Part shown: in pieces, positions 45,001 through 56,817 of the stretch
How positions within the stretch are numbered: the first letter of the stretch is position 1
Layout: every line of letters starts with the position of its first letter
Assembly (NCBI RefSeq): GCF_048544455.1
Contig: NC_133538.1
Span: forward strand, 456,705,311 to 456,769,310
DNA length: 64,000 nucleotides
Reading direction: 5' to 3'
Source of the DNA: Silene latifolia
Taxonomy: Eukaryota; Streptophyta; Magnoliopsida; Caryophyllales; Caryophyllaceae
Notes under the pieces: model-generated
Told to the model about the DNA's origin: nothing
Databases searched by the model: none
What the model saw: the letters and a program-made list of their open reading frames with translations, nothing else
Program-made: the position numbers and the translations under genes

Positions 45001-46806
45001 GATGAGTAGTGTGTTTCATCTTTACGGAGTGACTCCCACAGAGTTTGGACAGTTTAGCACCGAGTTTGGTGCATTAGGCCGTCCCTTCTACACTCCCGAT
45101 CCGCCCCTCTCGGCCTACTACATTTTCGGGAGGACACCGCATCCCTTGTTCCCAGAGAGGCCGTTCGCGCTTTCTTTCTTCTACTTCCACCGCTGCCGTT
45201 CTGGAGGCGCTCGTGGTCGAGGCCGTGTTCGAGACCTACTCGTGGTAGAGGCGTGGCCGCAGCTTGCGCGTTCGATCCCGAGCTTATGTCCTTATATGCG
45301 ATATTGATGGTTTTGATGATGGTTACGGAGCCCAAAGAGTGACAACTGGTCACTACATCCCTCTCTTTCCAAAATTTGGTTTGGGGAGGCTACTACATTA
45401 CAAATTTGGTATTATCTTTCTTGTTTTGTTTTATTGCATTTCCTTTTCACCCTCTTTCCTTTATTAGTAGTGTCCTATAGGTTCTTTGGATTTCTCGTGT
45501 GATTTGCTATCTTTGTAGGCGTCACAATGAGGACACCTTTGTGACATTTAGGTTTGGGGGAGTGTGTTTATTTACATTGTGTGCTTTTATTTATTGTTGT
45601 GTGAAAAAAAAAATCAAAAAAAAAAAAAAAAAAAAATTTGAAAAATTATAAAATCCAAAAACATGTCTTTTATTTATTTTTGTTTATTTTGAGTCGAGTC
45701 TTGGTGAATTGTATAGCAATGATGATAATTTGCTTTGTCTTTGCATTTGAGTCTCGTTTAGTTGTCCATGTACGTTGTTTTGACCTGTTAGCTATGATAA
45801 ACAAAGCTCTTTACTCAAGTCTTGACCGTCACAATATGCCTTATGCCGAGTAGACTTGACTTTATTTTGTTGGTAAACCACTTAAATTTACTCGAGGTCT
45901 TTAGAGCTTCCTAGGCTGGGAACATTAATAAACCGGTCTCATTGTTATTTAGGCTAATGAGTGTGGTCTCCTTGTGGTATATGTAATATCAAACTGCATA
46001 AGTGTGACATTAGTTTCTTAGCTTTTGCGCGTTCATTTGATTAAGTACATGTGGATAGGCGATTCTCATTGTTCAAATAAGCCTTACATTACCCAGTTTT
46101 GTTAGCCCGTTTGAACCATGTAGCCATTTTATATCCTATTTCTTAGCTACATTCCAAAATTTGCCTACCTTTTTTTTTTTGGGACGATCGATTGTTTGAG
46201 CCTTATTGTTATAGCTACTTTGGTTGGGTTGGGACTTTATTTGTCATGTGGGTAGTAGCTATCTTTTTGTAGCAATTGTGTGACCTCTTATGTTGAAAAG
46301 AGAATATTATGAAGCAGAAAAAAATGAAAGTCTCGAAAGAAAGAAAAGGAAAGAAAAAAAAAAGAAAAAAGAAAAAAAAAAAGAGAAGAAAAAGTTTCGG
46401 AAAAAAAAAAAGAGAAAAAAAAGAAAAGATTCAAAAGAGAAAAGAAGAGAAAAAATGTATGCTTCATTCAGTTTTGTTAGGAGGTCGTGTGTGGTAATTA
46501 CTGGAGTCTAATGCACATTTGGAGAGCCTTTACATTTCTCTCATATGTTGTCAAAGTTGAGATTATTTCTCCAGTTGGATGTTTTGTTTTATTTATTAGA
46601 TTTGGCTATTGGTTTAGCGCTGCGACTACCGTCTGAGCCCCACATATCCATACGTGTTTTTGCACAAGCCACTTCTATACCCATGCCACTTTACCACCAT
46701 TCTGTCCTTGATACATGTACTTGGTCTGTTTCGTGAATGCGTATTAGTTGGAGAATCTCTTATCACATTAGATTGCATGCATATCTCATAAGTTGAGTGA
46801 GAGTCT
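45001..46806 (+). other. Athila-A 3' non-coding region, first part
   Basis: There is no credible gene. It contains polypurine-like modules at 45377-45389 (GGTTTGGGGAGG) and 45549-45562 (GGTTTGGGGGAG). The second is preceded by a 7-bp hairpin (GTCACAA/TTGTGAC, 45521-45545). An A-rich run lies at 45606-45660 and a purine tract at about 46306-46456. The lysine-rich ORFs at 46290-46511 are translations of the purine tract. Copia-2 splits the region at 46807. Confidence 0.7.
46306..46456 (+). repeat. Purine-rich tract in the Athila-A 3' region
   Basis: About 150 bases, nearly all A and G on the sense strand. The position corresponds to 23317-23409 in Athila-B. Confidence 0.8.
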
Positions 46807-47975
46807 TGTTGGGAAATGTGTCCTCAACAACAGTGCGATCATATGATTTAAATATCATTATTAAATCTCATTTTAAAGAATACATTTGGGAAGTATTTTT
46901 ACTGTCAACTGGTCCACACATATCGGTAATGATTGGCTGACTAGAGTTTGACATTACTGTCGTGCGACGGTGGTGATCAGTTGATCCCCTAGGTCATACC
47001 TATAGGGCAACACTCTTAATTGATTATTTAATTAATCGTATAATGTTACGAGTTAATTAAATTACTTGAAAATTGACGGACGATTTTGGAAGTAAAATTT
47101 ACGTGTCTCATTTAGATGAGATTCGGTCGAGTAATCGAATTGTATCTTTACTCAGATGAAATTATTGTTTAAGGAAACAATTAAAATTGAATGAATAATT
47201 ATAAATACAAGTTGTTGTGATTTATAATTGGCAAAATATTTTGGTACAAGTAATTATGAATTACTAAGTCAATTTTGTATATGACGTATTTTTATTAATA
47301 CGTTGATTTTTAATATGTTAAAAATACATAACAATTTTATGTGACATATGATATGTAACATATTGACAAATTGACAAAGATAATATGGACCCATATTACC
47401 TAAAGTGGCCGAAATTTTGAAGAGCATAAACCTTCTACCTCCCTTTGTCCCACACGTTTTTGGTAGTGTAATGGTTGATGTTTTTTCTTCTTCTCTTTGC
47501 CCCACCTTGACTTATATGTCCAAAGTGATAATTCATGTCATCATTCATTCATAAAAAGATGCTGCATATAAGTGTTAAAGCAAGCACAAATACTTCTTGC
47601 TCTCCTCTTCTCCAAAAACGTGCACTTGGATGCATAAGGAGACCAAATTTTTGGTTCAATTTTCTCACAAAATTAGTATTATCTAGTCTTCATAATATTG
47701 GTTTTAATTAAGAGAAAGCTTTGGGTATAAAGCCTTGGGAGAGATCCTACACTTGGGTCTTGGGTCTTTGTTCTTCCATTTAAGGGATAGCTCAAGAACA
47801 AAAGAGAAGGAGAACTCTTTTGTGCCCATATATACCGAAAATCAATGTAAGGACATGATTTCTCCTCTATCTTATCTTTTGTTTGCATGCATAAGATCAT
47901 TAGTTAATTTTATGACAAATTAAATTTATACATATATGAGTATGTTGTTAGGTATAAAGATCTACCTTTCCTTCA
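46807..47975 (+). repeat. Copia-2 5' LTR
   Basis: It begins TGTTGGGAAATGTGTCC and ends CCTTTCCTTCA. The small ORFs at 47269-47505, 47679-47900 and 47735-47923 recur identically in the other LTR and are not genes. Confidence 0.92.
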
Positions 47976-47977
47976 AT

Positions 47978-47989
47978 TGGTATCAGAGC
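47978..47989 (+). other. Copia-2 primer binding site (initiator tRNA-Met)
   Basis: TGGTATCAGAGC lies two bases after the LTR. Confidence 0.92.
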
Positions 47990-50600
47990 AATGGTTGTTT
48001 GCATGCAAATCGGTTATAGTTTTTCCGAGTTATACGATTAACATATAAAACTTATGAATTTGTGATATTATGATATATCACGAAAATTATTAATGCATGA
48101 TAAGTTTCTGGTCCTAAAATGTTTTTAGGATATTTTGGTTAATTTACGGATTTTATTGTTCATTTAATATTAAATTGGCATTAAAATGTGATTTTTATGA
48201 TAAAAATGCCATTTTTGGACGAAAATTAGCTAAACTTTGAATTTTCCAGTGGTTTTTGGATATGTTTTCACATATATTATTATTAGATGATCTGGAAAGT
48301 TTCATAATTTTATGAGTTTTTATGCTCGAAAAATGAATTTTTTATTATTAAATTCGGATTTAAGTGAAAAATAGGTTAATATGAAATAAATTTCGATTCT
48401 GGTCATATAAATTTAGTATGTTGTCACATGCAATTTTACAAGATGTGTGTAAAATAATTGGCTATATTGAAGTCTTTATGCATGATTTATGAATTTTTGA
48501 AGAAAAATAGCATAAATAGTGACATTTTTAGTGAAAAATTGCTAAAACATACTTCATGACTAAGGAAAAACGTCACATGTTGCTTTTTATTGTATTTTTC
48601 AGATCTAAAATTTAAAAGTTGATGAAAATAATTTTTCTCATATTTTTATGTTTGTTTTAGTTAAAACCGATAAAACCGCAACATTGTTTTTCCCGGATAA
48701 TTTTCAAAATTTTTAACCTAAGTTTTTGAACATTATGAGTGTCATGGGATTTTTCCAGAATGTTCATGAGTTTAAATTTCAAATTTTGAATTTATTTGAA
48801 ATTTTATGATTTATTTGAAGTTTATAGCATTTTATTATAATTTTAAGTCCATTATGAACAAATATGAGTTAATTATGGTCAAATTATTAGTGAAGACTAA
48901 ATTTTGAGTCCTAAACAGTTAGGGTAATTAACTTATGCATAAATATGAATTTATGTATTTTTGGTGATTGTAAAATGTTGAATCACGCAAATCAGTAAAA
49001 ACCGAGTAATATACGATATTGGCAAATTTAAAGGCGATTCAAAGATAAAATTGGGCATGTTTATACATATTATAATGCTGCATATTTCAATTGTTGAATG
49101 TCTTTTATTTATATAATTTTTGAATTATGTAATTTTGCTTAGTATGGCCTTAGTTTTAATTGGTATTACCCGAAATGTATGGGAATATCGATTCGGTTGT
49201 AATTTTTAATGTGATCTCGTATCACCGTCTTGTAATTTAATAGATTTATTTTATTAGTTACAAATGTATAATAGGAATTATGTAATTTATTATGTAATTT
49301 TAATTCATTTCGGAGTTCCTAAAGACGGATTTCCTAAAGATGGCGATTCATAAAGACGGTGTTACCTCGAGATGCGTGCCACTAACCGAAGTTCAAGGGA
49401 CCAATGGAGTTGGTTTCCGAATATGTAATAGTTAAACAGTTTTCTATTTTTTAGGAAGGCCATACTAGGATTTTTTATGTTTTGCATTTTATTTATGTCG
49501 CATGCATCGCTAAATCGCCATAACTAAAACATGCATCATTCTAATCGAGTCCATCGACCGTGTCAATTAGAATTATCGTAGTTCACCGCTTTAGTTCACT
49601 TAAAACGTGATAGATAATAAATTGACATGACCTCTCGCTAAAACAATCAATTGAGATATAGCCTTACCAAATAGTAGAAACCATGAAAACCTATTTCGTG
49701 AGGGAGTGCACTCGGCTACCCTGGGGTACAAACCTTGTTACGTAGGGGAAGTGGGCGATGAATGTCAATCCACCGAATTCATGTTGATGAGGGTTTCATC
49801 GGCTACCCCGTGCCCAAGTTGATGTGGATTTGGATCATGGACACATTTATTCGAAATTTGGATTGAACTCAACAAAAGTTATTGATAAGGGTTTCATCGG
49901 CTACCCCGTGCCCTTGTCATGTGTTTTGGGCTAAAGATAAATGTTAATGTAATTTTATCGACCGAGAGTTCTAAAAGTAGAATCGATTAAAAGGTTAATC
50001 CACCGAGTTATATTGATAAGGGTTTCATCGGCTACCCCGTGCCCAAGTTGATATGAATTTGGATCTCGGAATCATTTTTATCTAGTTGGGTAGAGGTCAC
50101 TAGAAAAATGCATAAAACTTGTTATCTACAAGTATTATTAAAACGATAAATGTTAAGTTTTCCACTATTCCGTTATCATATTGTTCTATTTCTTTACCAC
50201 AATTCATATACGATATCATTTCGATTTTTCAAAATCTCCATTAAAACATCGTAACTAGAGACAAATTTGAATTTTGCTTCTAAAACCTCATATGAACCAT
50301 TGCTAAGGATCTCTTGCAAAGAGTATAGATTAAAGTTATCTATTATCAAACAGGTTTTTGATTCTAGACTAACACATCTACTTACAATGGATTGTTTTTT
50401 ATGTACTTAAAAGAATTAAGTACCTTGAAATGATTGTTTTGGTAATTAGTTTTGTCTGAATTCGTAATTGACCAAAATAACGCAACCACCTCAATGAGAG
50501 TTTTTAAGACTAAAACGAACAAATGAAGAGTGTTCTTCATGAATTCAATTTTGCTTCTCAAAGCAAAGACTCATTGAAATGAGTGGGAGCATTCTCTTAA
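47990..50600 (+). other. Copia-2 leader with repeated motifs
   Basis: A long AT-rich non-coding leader. From 49310 to 49370 three short near-copies of CCTAAAGACGGATTT occur. From about 49785 to 50045 the motif AGGGTTTCATCGGCTACCCC followed by GTGCCC occurs three times, with a related CTCGGCTACCCTGGGGTAC near 49713. No protein is seen. Confidence 0.7.
49785..50045 (+). repeat. Three dispersed copies of a 30-bp leader motif
   Basis: TTGAT(G/A)AGGGTTTCATCG continued by GCTACCCCGTGCCC appears near 49785, 49882 and 50015. Copies are about 100 and 133 bp apart. The first and third also share downstream AAGTTGAT(G/A)TG(G/A)ATTTGGATC. Confidence 0.85.
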
Positions 50601-53100
50601 ACCGTTAAGATGAGGACGAGGTTCAAGAAGTAAGGATTATAATGGAATTGATACAAGGTAATGTTAAAGGTAAAGTTGTTGAGAATAACGATACTAAACC
50701 TATCAATCCCAACCGATAAAGTTTCCATTGTCTTAAATGTTGGACACGAGAAAGGAAACTACCCAAATTATTGAAGAATCAACAAGTTAGTTGTGGGACA
50801 TCTAATGGGATCTTCTTCTTTAAATGTTTATTTGATTAAACATAAATTTTGCTAGTACTACTTCGTCAATATTAGAAACCAGTGGTGGTTTTCATCATTA
50901 TGTTTGATACATAGGATGATTAGAATATGACGACTAGCAATAATGAAGTCGAGAGATAGAGTCATTGTGTACTAAATCTAGTTTTTGGGTTTGGAGTTGT
51001 ACTTAATTGTGACTATTAAGTACAAAAACTCTAAATAAGAATATAAACTTGTTAAGATACAAAAGAGGTTTCACTATTGTGACCCTATACACCATGATTT
51101 GATGTATGGCTAGCCCATTATCAAGGTGATTATATTCTAAACCAAACTAGAATGATATATCATGAAGATGATACAAGACTCAAATTGGTAACCCAAGATT
51201 AAATCTTAAATTCTGGAATGATGAACGCAAAGAGTTATCGAGTACTCTTGAAACCATTAGATTGTTAATGGTATATGCGTATCTTGTATTCAAAGCAAGA
51301 TGTCTCGTACCTTTTGATTGAAAAGGAGATCGAGGTTGTAAATCATTGATCCAAAATAGGTTGATCATTTTCTTTTACCAAGTTGATAAGGTAAATAGAG
51401 AAATTCTTTTGAAGACGTTCAAAGAGTTCAAGGAATCACGATTTAGTCGTGATGGGATTATCAAAGTGAAGACTTTGATATAAGCGAAAGGAAATGTGAT
51501 ATAGTATCACAAATTAATCTCTCTTAGCACACATTATGGAGTAATGTGTGGTTGGATAAGAAATCAAACGCTATTCGATATGGTTTGGACTTCAATCAAG
51601 TTACTTTGAATTACTTGATACTTTTGGGGATTTTATCATTTTTGTCTAAATTATCATTCCACTAAATAGAATCATATGAGATATGAAATGGTAAGGGTAC
51701 CATGTTTGTAAGTTTTCACAAGAAACAAATGCTCATTTTTCCTTATGATAATCACGAGTACACCAGGTTTGTGGCTCGTGAAGGCATCTTTCTAAAATAC
51801 AAGTTTATTCTAGAAGACAGAGTGGGAGAAAATTATTCAAGAGCCACAAAGAATGTCATGTTGCAAGAAACAGGTCTTTCTTGGCTACATAAGACGTTTT
51901 GTGTAAGACGTTGTTTCTTTAAAACCTAGGAGGTTAAATTCATCACTTGTTAAAAATGATGAATTCAAGCTACTTTTAAGAAAGTTAAAGAGCTTATAAC
52001 TTACAAAAGAAATTGTTTGATTCAAGTTGATTACTTCTAGAAAGTAATGAACATATGACTTACATAAGAGTGTTTAAGTCACAACTCAATACAAGGCTTA
52101 GAGCCATGAAAATCCGAAATAAAGGCTTGATTAGTGACAAAGGGTTTTGCACTAATAAAGAGATATTTCAAAGCAAGATTGATAGCAAAGGGTTTTGCAC
52201 TAATTGAAATGCTTAAGTCTATTTGGATCTTCTTAGGGATTGTGTTTCATTATGAGGATATGAATACAGCAAGTGAATCTAAAACCCACTTCTTCAATAG
52301 AAGGAATGTATTCAATACATGTCATGAGTTTTAATAGATTCTTGCAATCCTAAGATAATGTGAAACTTAAGAGAGGGTCTTAAGTAGGACATCAATGAGT
52401 TAGAATCAATATTTTTGATCATGTTATAAAAATTTTCTCGATAAGACGAGAAGTTGTTTTTATACATGAAGTTTAGTGGGAGTTACGGAAATTTTATTTA
52501 GTCCGATATGTGAATGACATATTGATCATTGAGAATGATTTAAGACTTTTGGAGTAATATAATACATCTTTAATATCTAGATTTATGTAGATAAATCCAC
52601 ATGATATTAGCGTCAATAAGAAGTCTTATGTTGATAAGATTCATGACTACTTCAATTAAATTGAACATGTTTGATTGATTCCATTTGCTTCCTGGGATCA
52701 ATTAAATAAGTAATGATGTATAACACTTCATATACTTTGAGTATGATGAATTGTTTTCAAAATCGAATTTAAGAAATCTTTATCAAGTAAGCCATGAAGA
52801 TTACCCTTAAGTACTTGCAGAAGTATTAAGGAAGTAATGCAAAGTGTTTGTGATGCAATTTTGTGTAAGGGTATTACACAAGTGACAATTGACAATTGAG
52901 ATTGCGCATGGTTTCCGACAAAACCATAATCAAAACACATTAGGATGGTTAAGAAACCATTGTGGCTATGATAATTAAGAAGTAGATTTTCTAGAATCGT
53001 TCTAGACAATAAAGAACAATGAGAGATATTTATAACGGAAATTGAGTACACTTGCAAACATGAGATGTGCAAGAAGGATGAGTCCCTTAATCGTGAAAAC
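50601..53100 (+). pseudogene. Copia-2 remnants of gag, integrase and RT
   Basis: Faint, heavily broken coding traces remain in copia order. A damaged zinc knuckle lies near 50725-50770 (FHCLKC then, after a shift, GHEKGNYPK). An integrase-tail-like TRFVAREGIFLKYKFI is near 51755-51800. RT fragments AKGFALIEMLKSIWIFLGI (near 52190-52245) and YVNDILIIEND (52507-52539) follow. In the last the catalytic YVDD has become YVND. Many stops separate them. No functional protein is possible. Confidence 0.7.
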
Positions 53101-54123
53101 AAGTGGGAGCTATTCTACGGCTAGAGGTCCTATGTCTTGATTGGATCTCGACACGTACTCAGAAAGTTTTGTAATGCAAATGTATACATTACAAAGGAAA
53201 ACGAGTATGTAGTAAGGTTGAGTAAGGTACAAGAAGTTGATAAAACCTACTAACCAAAGCCTTATCAAAGGCTAAACATGATGAGTCATGTCATTTCAAT
53301 TGAGTTGAAATAAACAACTACGTACAAGATCAAATTAGATTATAGAATATGAAATAGTAATCAGGCATTGACTATTCATATGTGATAATCACATTTGTCG
53401 TTCGAGTTTTTCTTTAAAAACTCCTTTTATACTTTGTTACATCCAAACGGGTTGTAGAGACAATTGAACTCCGTTAAAGTGAACACGGATTAACATTGTA
53501 TTCGCCCATAGTCACTTGTATGAGGTGACGTCTCGAAGTGACTAGAGTGTGATGCGATTGATGGCAAGTTCAAGTGCCATAGAGTCATGTGAGATGACTA
53601 GTCGATCACATAGGCGGAATGTTAGGAACATTTTGTCGGGCCTAATGACCGCTTATAGAGTTACGCAAATTTATATAGCCTGGTCGTGGCGAGAGTTGCT
53701 ATAGTATTCAAATGAGTCGATTCTTTTGACTAAAGACTATTCTCCTAAGATAGCTCGGTTTCGATTAACTTTGATTTGTGTTACTACGACCTTCGTAAAT
53801 GGGGTCAAATGGGCATATTTTGGGTTATGATGGGCTGTGGCTAGTCGAAGGGAATGAGTGCGATAGGAATTGTCCACCCCTTTGTCAGGGTTATAACAAT
53901 ATCTCAGGGCCACTCGAGGAGTAATGAACTGGAAATGCGTGGCCACGCTCGGAATGTATCCATGGTGGATAAATCCGGTCAATCAGTTATTCTCCAGATC
54001 GAGGAAACCACTCACGATATGATCACTTGCAAGTACGACCTGAAAGACACCTTGCATTAAGTGGGAGATAGTAATAGGACAAGAGAATTGGTGACGCACA
54101 CTTGTCGAGGACAAGTGGGAGAT
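53101..54123 (+). other. Copia-2 3' non-coding region and polypurine hairpin
   Basis: It includes a block at about 53840-54075 conserved with Copia-1. A purine tract TTAAGTGGGAGAT lies at 54058-54070. The functional tract at 54113-54123 overlaps a hairpin (CACTTGTC and GACAAGTG around GAG, 54099-54117). Confidence 0.75.
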
Positions 54124-55293
54124 TGTTGGGAAATGTGTCCTCAACAACAGTGCGATCATATGATTTAAATATCATTATTAAATCTCATTTTAAAGAATAC
54201 ATTTGGGAAGTATTTTTATCACAACTGTCCACACATATCGGTAATGATTGGCTGACTAGAGTTTGACATTATTGTCGTGCGACGGTGGTGATCAATTGAT
54301 CCCCTAGGTCATACCTATAGGGCAACACTCTTAATTGATTATTTAATTAATCGTATAATGTTACGAGTTAATTAAATTACTTGAAAAATTGACGGACGAT
54401 TTTGGAAGTAAAATTTACGTGTCTCATTTAGATGAGATTCGGTCGAGTAATCGTCGATTGTATCTTTACTCAGATGAAATTATTGTTTAAGGAAACAATT
54501 AAAATTGAATGAATAATTATAAATACAAGTTGTTGTGATTTATAATTGGCAAAATATTTTGGTACAAGTAATTATGAATTACTAAGTCAATTTTGTATAT
54601 GACGTATTTTTATTAATACGTTGATTTTTAATATGTTAAAAATACATAACAATTTTATGTGACATATGATATGTAACATATTGACAAATTGACAAAGATA
54701 ATATGGACCCATATTACCTAAAGTGGCCGAAATTTTGAAGAGCATAAACCTTCTACCTCCCTTTGTCCCACACGTTTTTGGTAGTGTAATGGTTGATGTT
54801 TTTTCTTCTTCTCTTTGCCCCACCTTGACTTATATGTCCAAAGTGATAATTCATGTCATCATTCATTCATAAAAAGATGCTGCATATAAGTGTTAAAGCA
54901 AGCACAAATACTTCTTGCTCTCCTCTTCTCCAAAAACGTGCACTTGGATGCATAAGGAGACCAAATTTTTGGTTCAATTTTCTCACAAAATTAGTATTAT
55001 CTAGTCTTCATAATATTGGTTTTAATTAAGAGAAAGCTTTGGGTATAAAGCCTTGGGAGAGATCCTACACTTGGGTCTTGGGTCTTTGTTCTTCCATTTA
55101 AGGGATAGCTCAAGAACAAAAGAGAAGGAGAACTCTTTTGTGCCCATATATACCGAAAATCAATGTAAGGACATGATTTCTCCTCTATCTTATCTTTTGT
55201 TTGCATGCATAAGATCATTAGTTAATTTTATGACAAATTAAATTTATACATATATGAGTATGTTGTTAGGTATAAAGATCTACCTTTCCTTCA
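54124..55293 (+). repeat. Copia-2 3' LTR
   Basis: 1170 bp, nearly identical to 46807-47975. Differences cluster near 54215-54235 and 54445-54460. Confidence 0.92.
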
Positions 55294-55298
55294 AGTCT

Positions 55299-55634
55299 TA
55301 CTTCTTTCTATCTTACATATATTTCACCCATTATGAGTGCATGAGTGAAACCGCGAGAATCCGACAAAATGGTCTTGCAAGGTTGAAAGGTATTTGGTTG
55401 AGTCTCGGTATCATGTCACATCTTGAGTAAGAGCTGCGTGAGTCTATTACCCGTGCTTTTGAATTTGTTTTATTAGCACAACTTCGGTCATTACTTTGTT
55501 ATAGATATGGACGGCTGAGTCTTGTATGTGCCTAGACATTTGCTCTGAGTTATTCATTCACCATATGTTTGTTGTTCTTTGTTTGGTCTGACTGCTTTGC
55601 TTGAGGACAAGCAAAGGTTTGGTTTGGGGGAGTT
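55299..55634 (+). other. Athila-A 3' non-coding region, last part, with hairpin and polypurine tract
   Basis: It continues 46806 after Copia-2. CTTTGCTTG and CAAGCAAAG around AGGA (55595-55616) form a 9-bp hairpin. GGTTTGGGGGAGTT (55621-55634) is the polypurine tract directly before the LTR. Confidence 0.85.
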
Positions 55635-56817
55635 TGATGTATCACTTTCATATATGCTTTTATAGCTCCCTTTACATCATATTTCATACCGTTTCGTGCC
55701 TATTATATCATTTATATGCCTTATTTCAATGAATTGTCGAATCTGCGCTATTTTATGTTTTGATGCAGAAATGACTCGTTATGAGTATGATCAAGCTGAG
55801 ATTGGCGTGGCGGAGACGGCATAGAAGAATACACGAAGCATGGCACGGGAAACGAGGAATCATGAAGACTGGAAGTCAAAGTAGAGAAGAAGGGACCTGT
55901 GAGCTAGTTCCTCGATCGAGTCACTGCTGACTCGATCGAGCACTTCTGACTCGATCGAGTCACCTCTGACTCGATCGAGGATCCTTTCTGGCGGATTTAT
56001 TTCCGGAATTTCCTAAAACACTTATCTTTTATTATAAATTGGAAACTCGTGTTTATTGTTGAATTACGTTATATTTTTGCTAAATCTTTTGAAACTCTCT
56101 TAAGAACCCTAATCTTCCTTTTGTATGGTACTAATCTTTCCCCATTAATTTAATCATTGTTTTATGTTCTTCAATTATTGTTTTCATCTTGCAATTATGT
56201 TTTCGTCTTTAATTAAGTTTGTTGTTGTTATTACAATCATGAGTAGCTAATCCCCTCATCTAGGATGAAGGGGATCTAGGTTGATTAAAAGGGAAAGTCA
56301 ATTAATTGCTAATGGTATCATTAAAGTTGTTGTTTGATTGTTGTAATTCTTCTAGTTAATCACTTGAGGTCTGAGTTATTAATTAGTGTAGCGAATCGAT
56401 CCTATCGCCGACCGGGTTAGAATTGATATAGGCTGCGACAATCAAATAGAGAGTATCTAATCATAGCGACCGCATATTAGAATCGATCTAAAGGGCATAA
56501 TGGAGTCGACCGATCTTATGACCTTAAACAACTTGATAGATTTAGTAATTGATTGATAATCCCGATTTGACCTAGCGAACCTAATTCCTAGACTTTTAAT
56601 ATTATTGTTATTCATCACTTAATTACATTGCAATTAGTTTGTTAGAATCAACTCAAAACAAAACCCCCGAAATTGGTTACTTCTAGGCAATTTAAATACT
56701 CTTGGACTTAGCTTTCACCGCCTCCCTGTGGATTCGATACCTGTCTTATCACTAGCTATTCTTGTTAGTCCTGAGATAGTTTTACTTTGATTTGGTAATA
56801 CGACTTTAGCCATATCA
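55635..56817 (+). repeat. Athila-A 3' LTR
   Basis: 1183 bp, starting TGATGTATCAC and ending CATATCA, followed by the CATAA duplication. Palindromes lie at 55911, 55931, 55950 and 55970. Confidence 0.93.
55911..55979 (+). repeat. Four-copy CTCGATCGAG array in the Athila-A 3' LTR
   Basis: Same units and spacers as at 35902-35970. Confidence 0.92.

Larger units (their letters stand above)
46807..55293 (+). mobile_element. Copia-2: Ty1/copia-like element, probably non-autonomous
   Basis: An 8487-bp plus-strand element with LTRs at 46807-47975 and 54124-55293 and AGTCT duplications at 46802-46806 and 55294-55298. The initiator tRNA-Met primer site is at 47978-47989 and the polypurine tract AAGTGGGAGAT at 54113-54123. 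By eye the LTRs differ at only about ten places, so insertion is recent. The 6.1-kb interior has no ORF over about 125 codons in sense, only scattered remnants of gag, integrase and RT. Confidence 0.9.
35625..56817 (+). mobile_element. Athila-A: Athila-like Ty3/gypsy element with env-position ORF
   Basis: A plus-strand element with LTRs at 35625-36816 and 55635-56817 and perfect CATAA duplications at 35620-35624 and 56818-56822. The primer site TGGCGCCGTTGC (tRNA-Asp type, as in Athila) starts at 36821. The polypurine tract GGTTTGGGGGAGTT ends at 55634. Gene order is gag, protease, RT, RNase H, integrase, then an extra ORF. Copia-2 interrupts the 3' region. The LTRs are nearly identical by eye, though the coding region has several frameshifts. 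Confidence 0.92.

Noticed and set aside
44918..45353. ORFs on both strands downstream of the env-position gene
   Set aside because: They conflict with each other and lack recognisable motifs. The region may be a frameshifted tail of the 3' ORF, but I cannot support exact limits.
46290..46511. Lysine-rich ORFs
   Set aside because: Translation of a purine tract in the Athila-A 3' region.
47269..47923. ORFs identical to those at 54587-55241
   Set aside because: They lie in the two LTRs of Copia-2 and overlap on both strands without domains.
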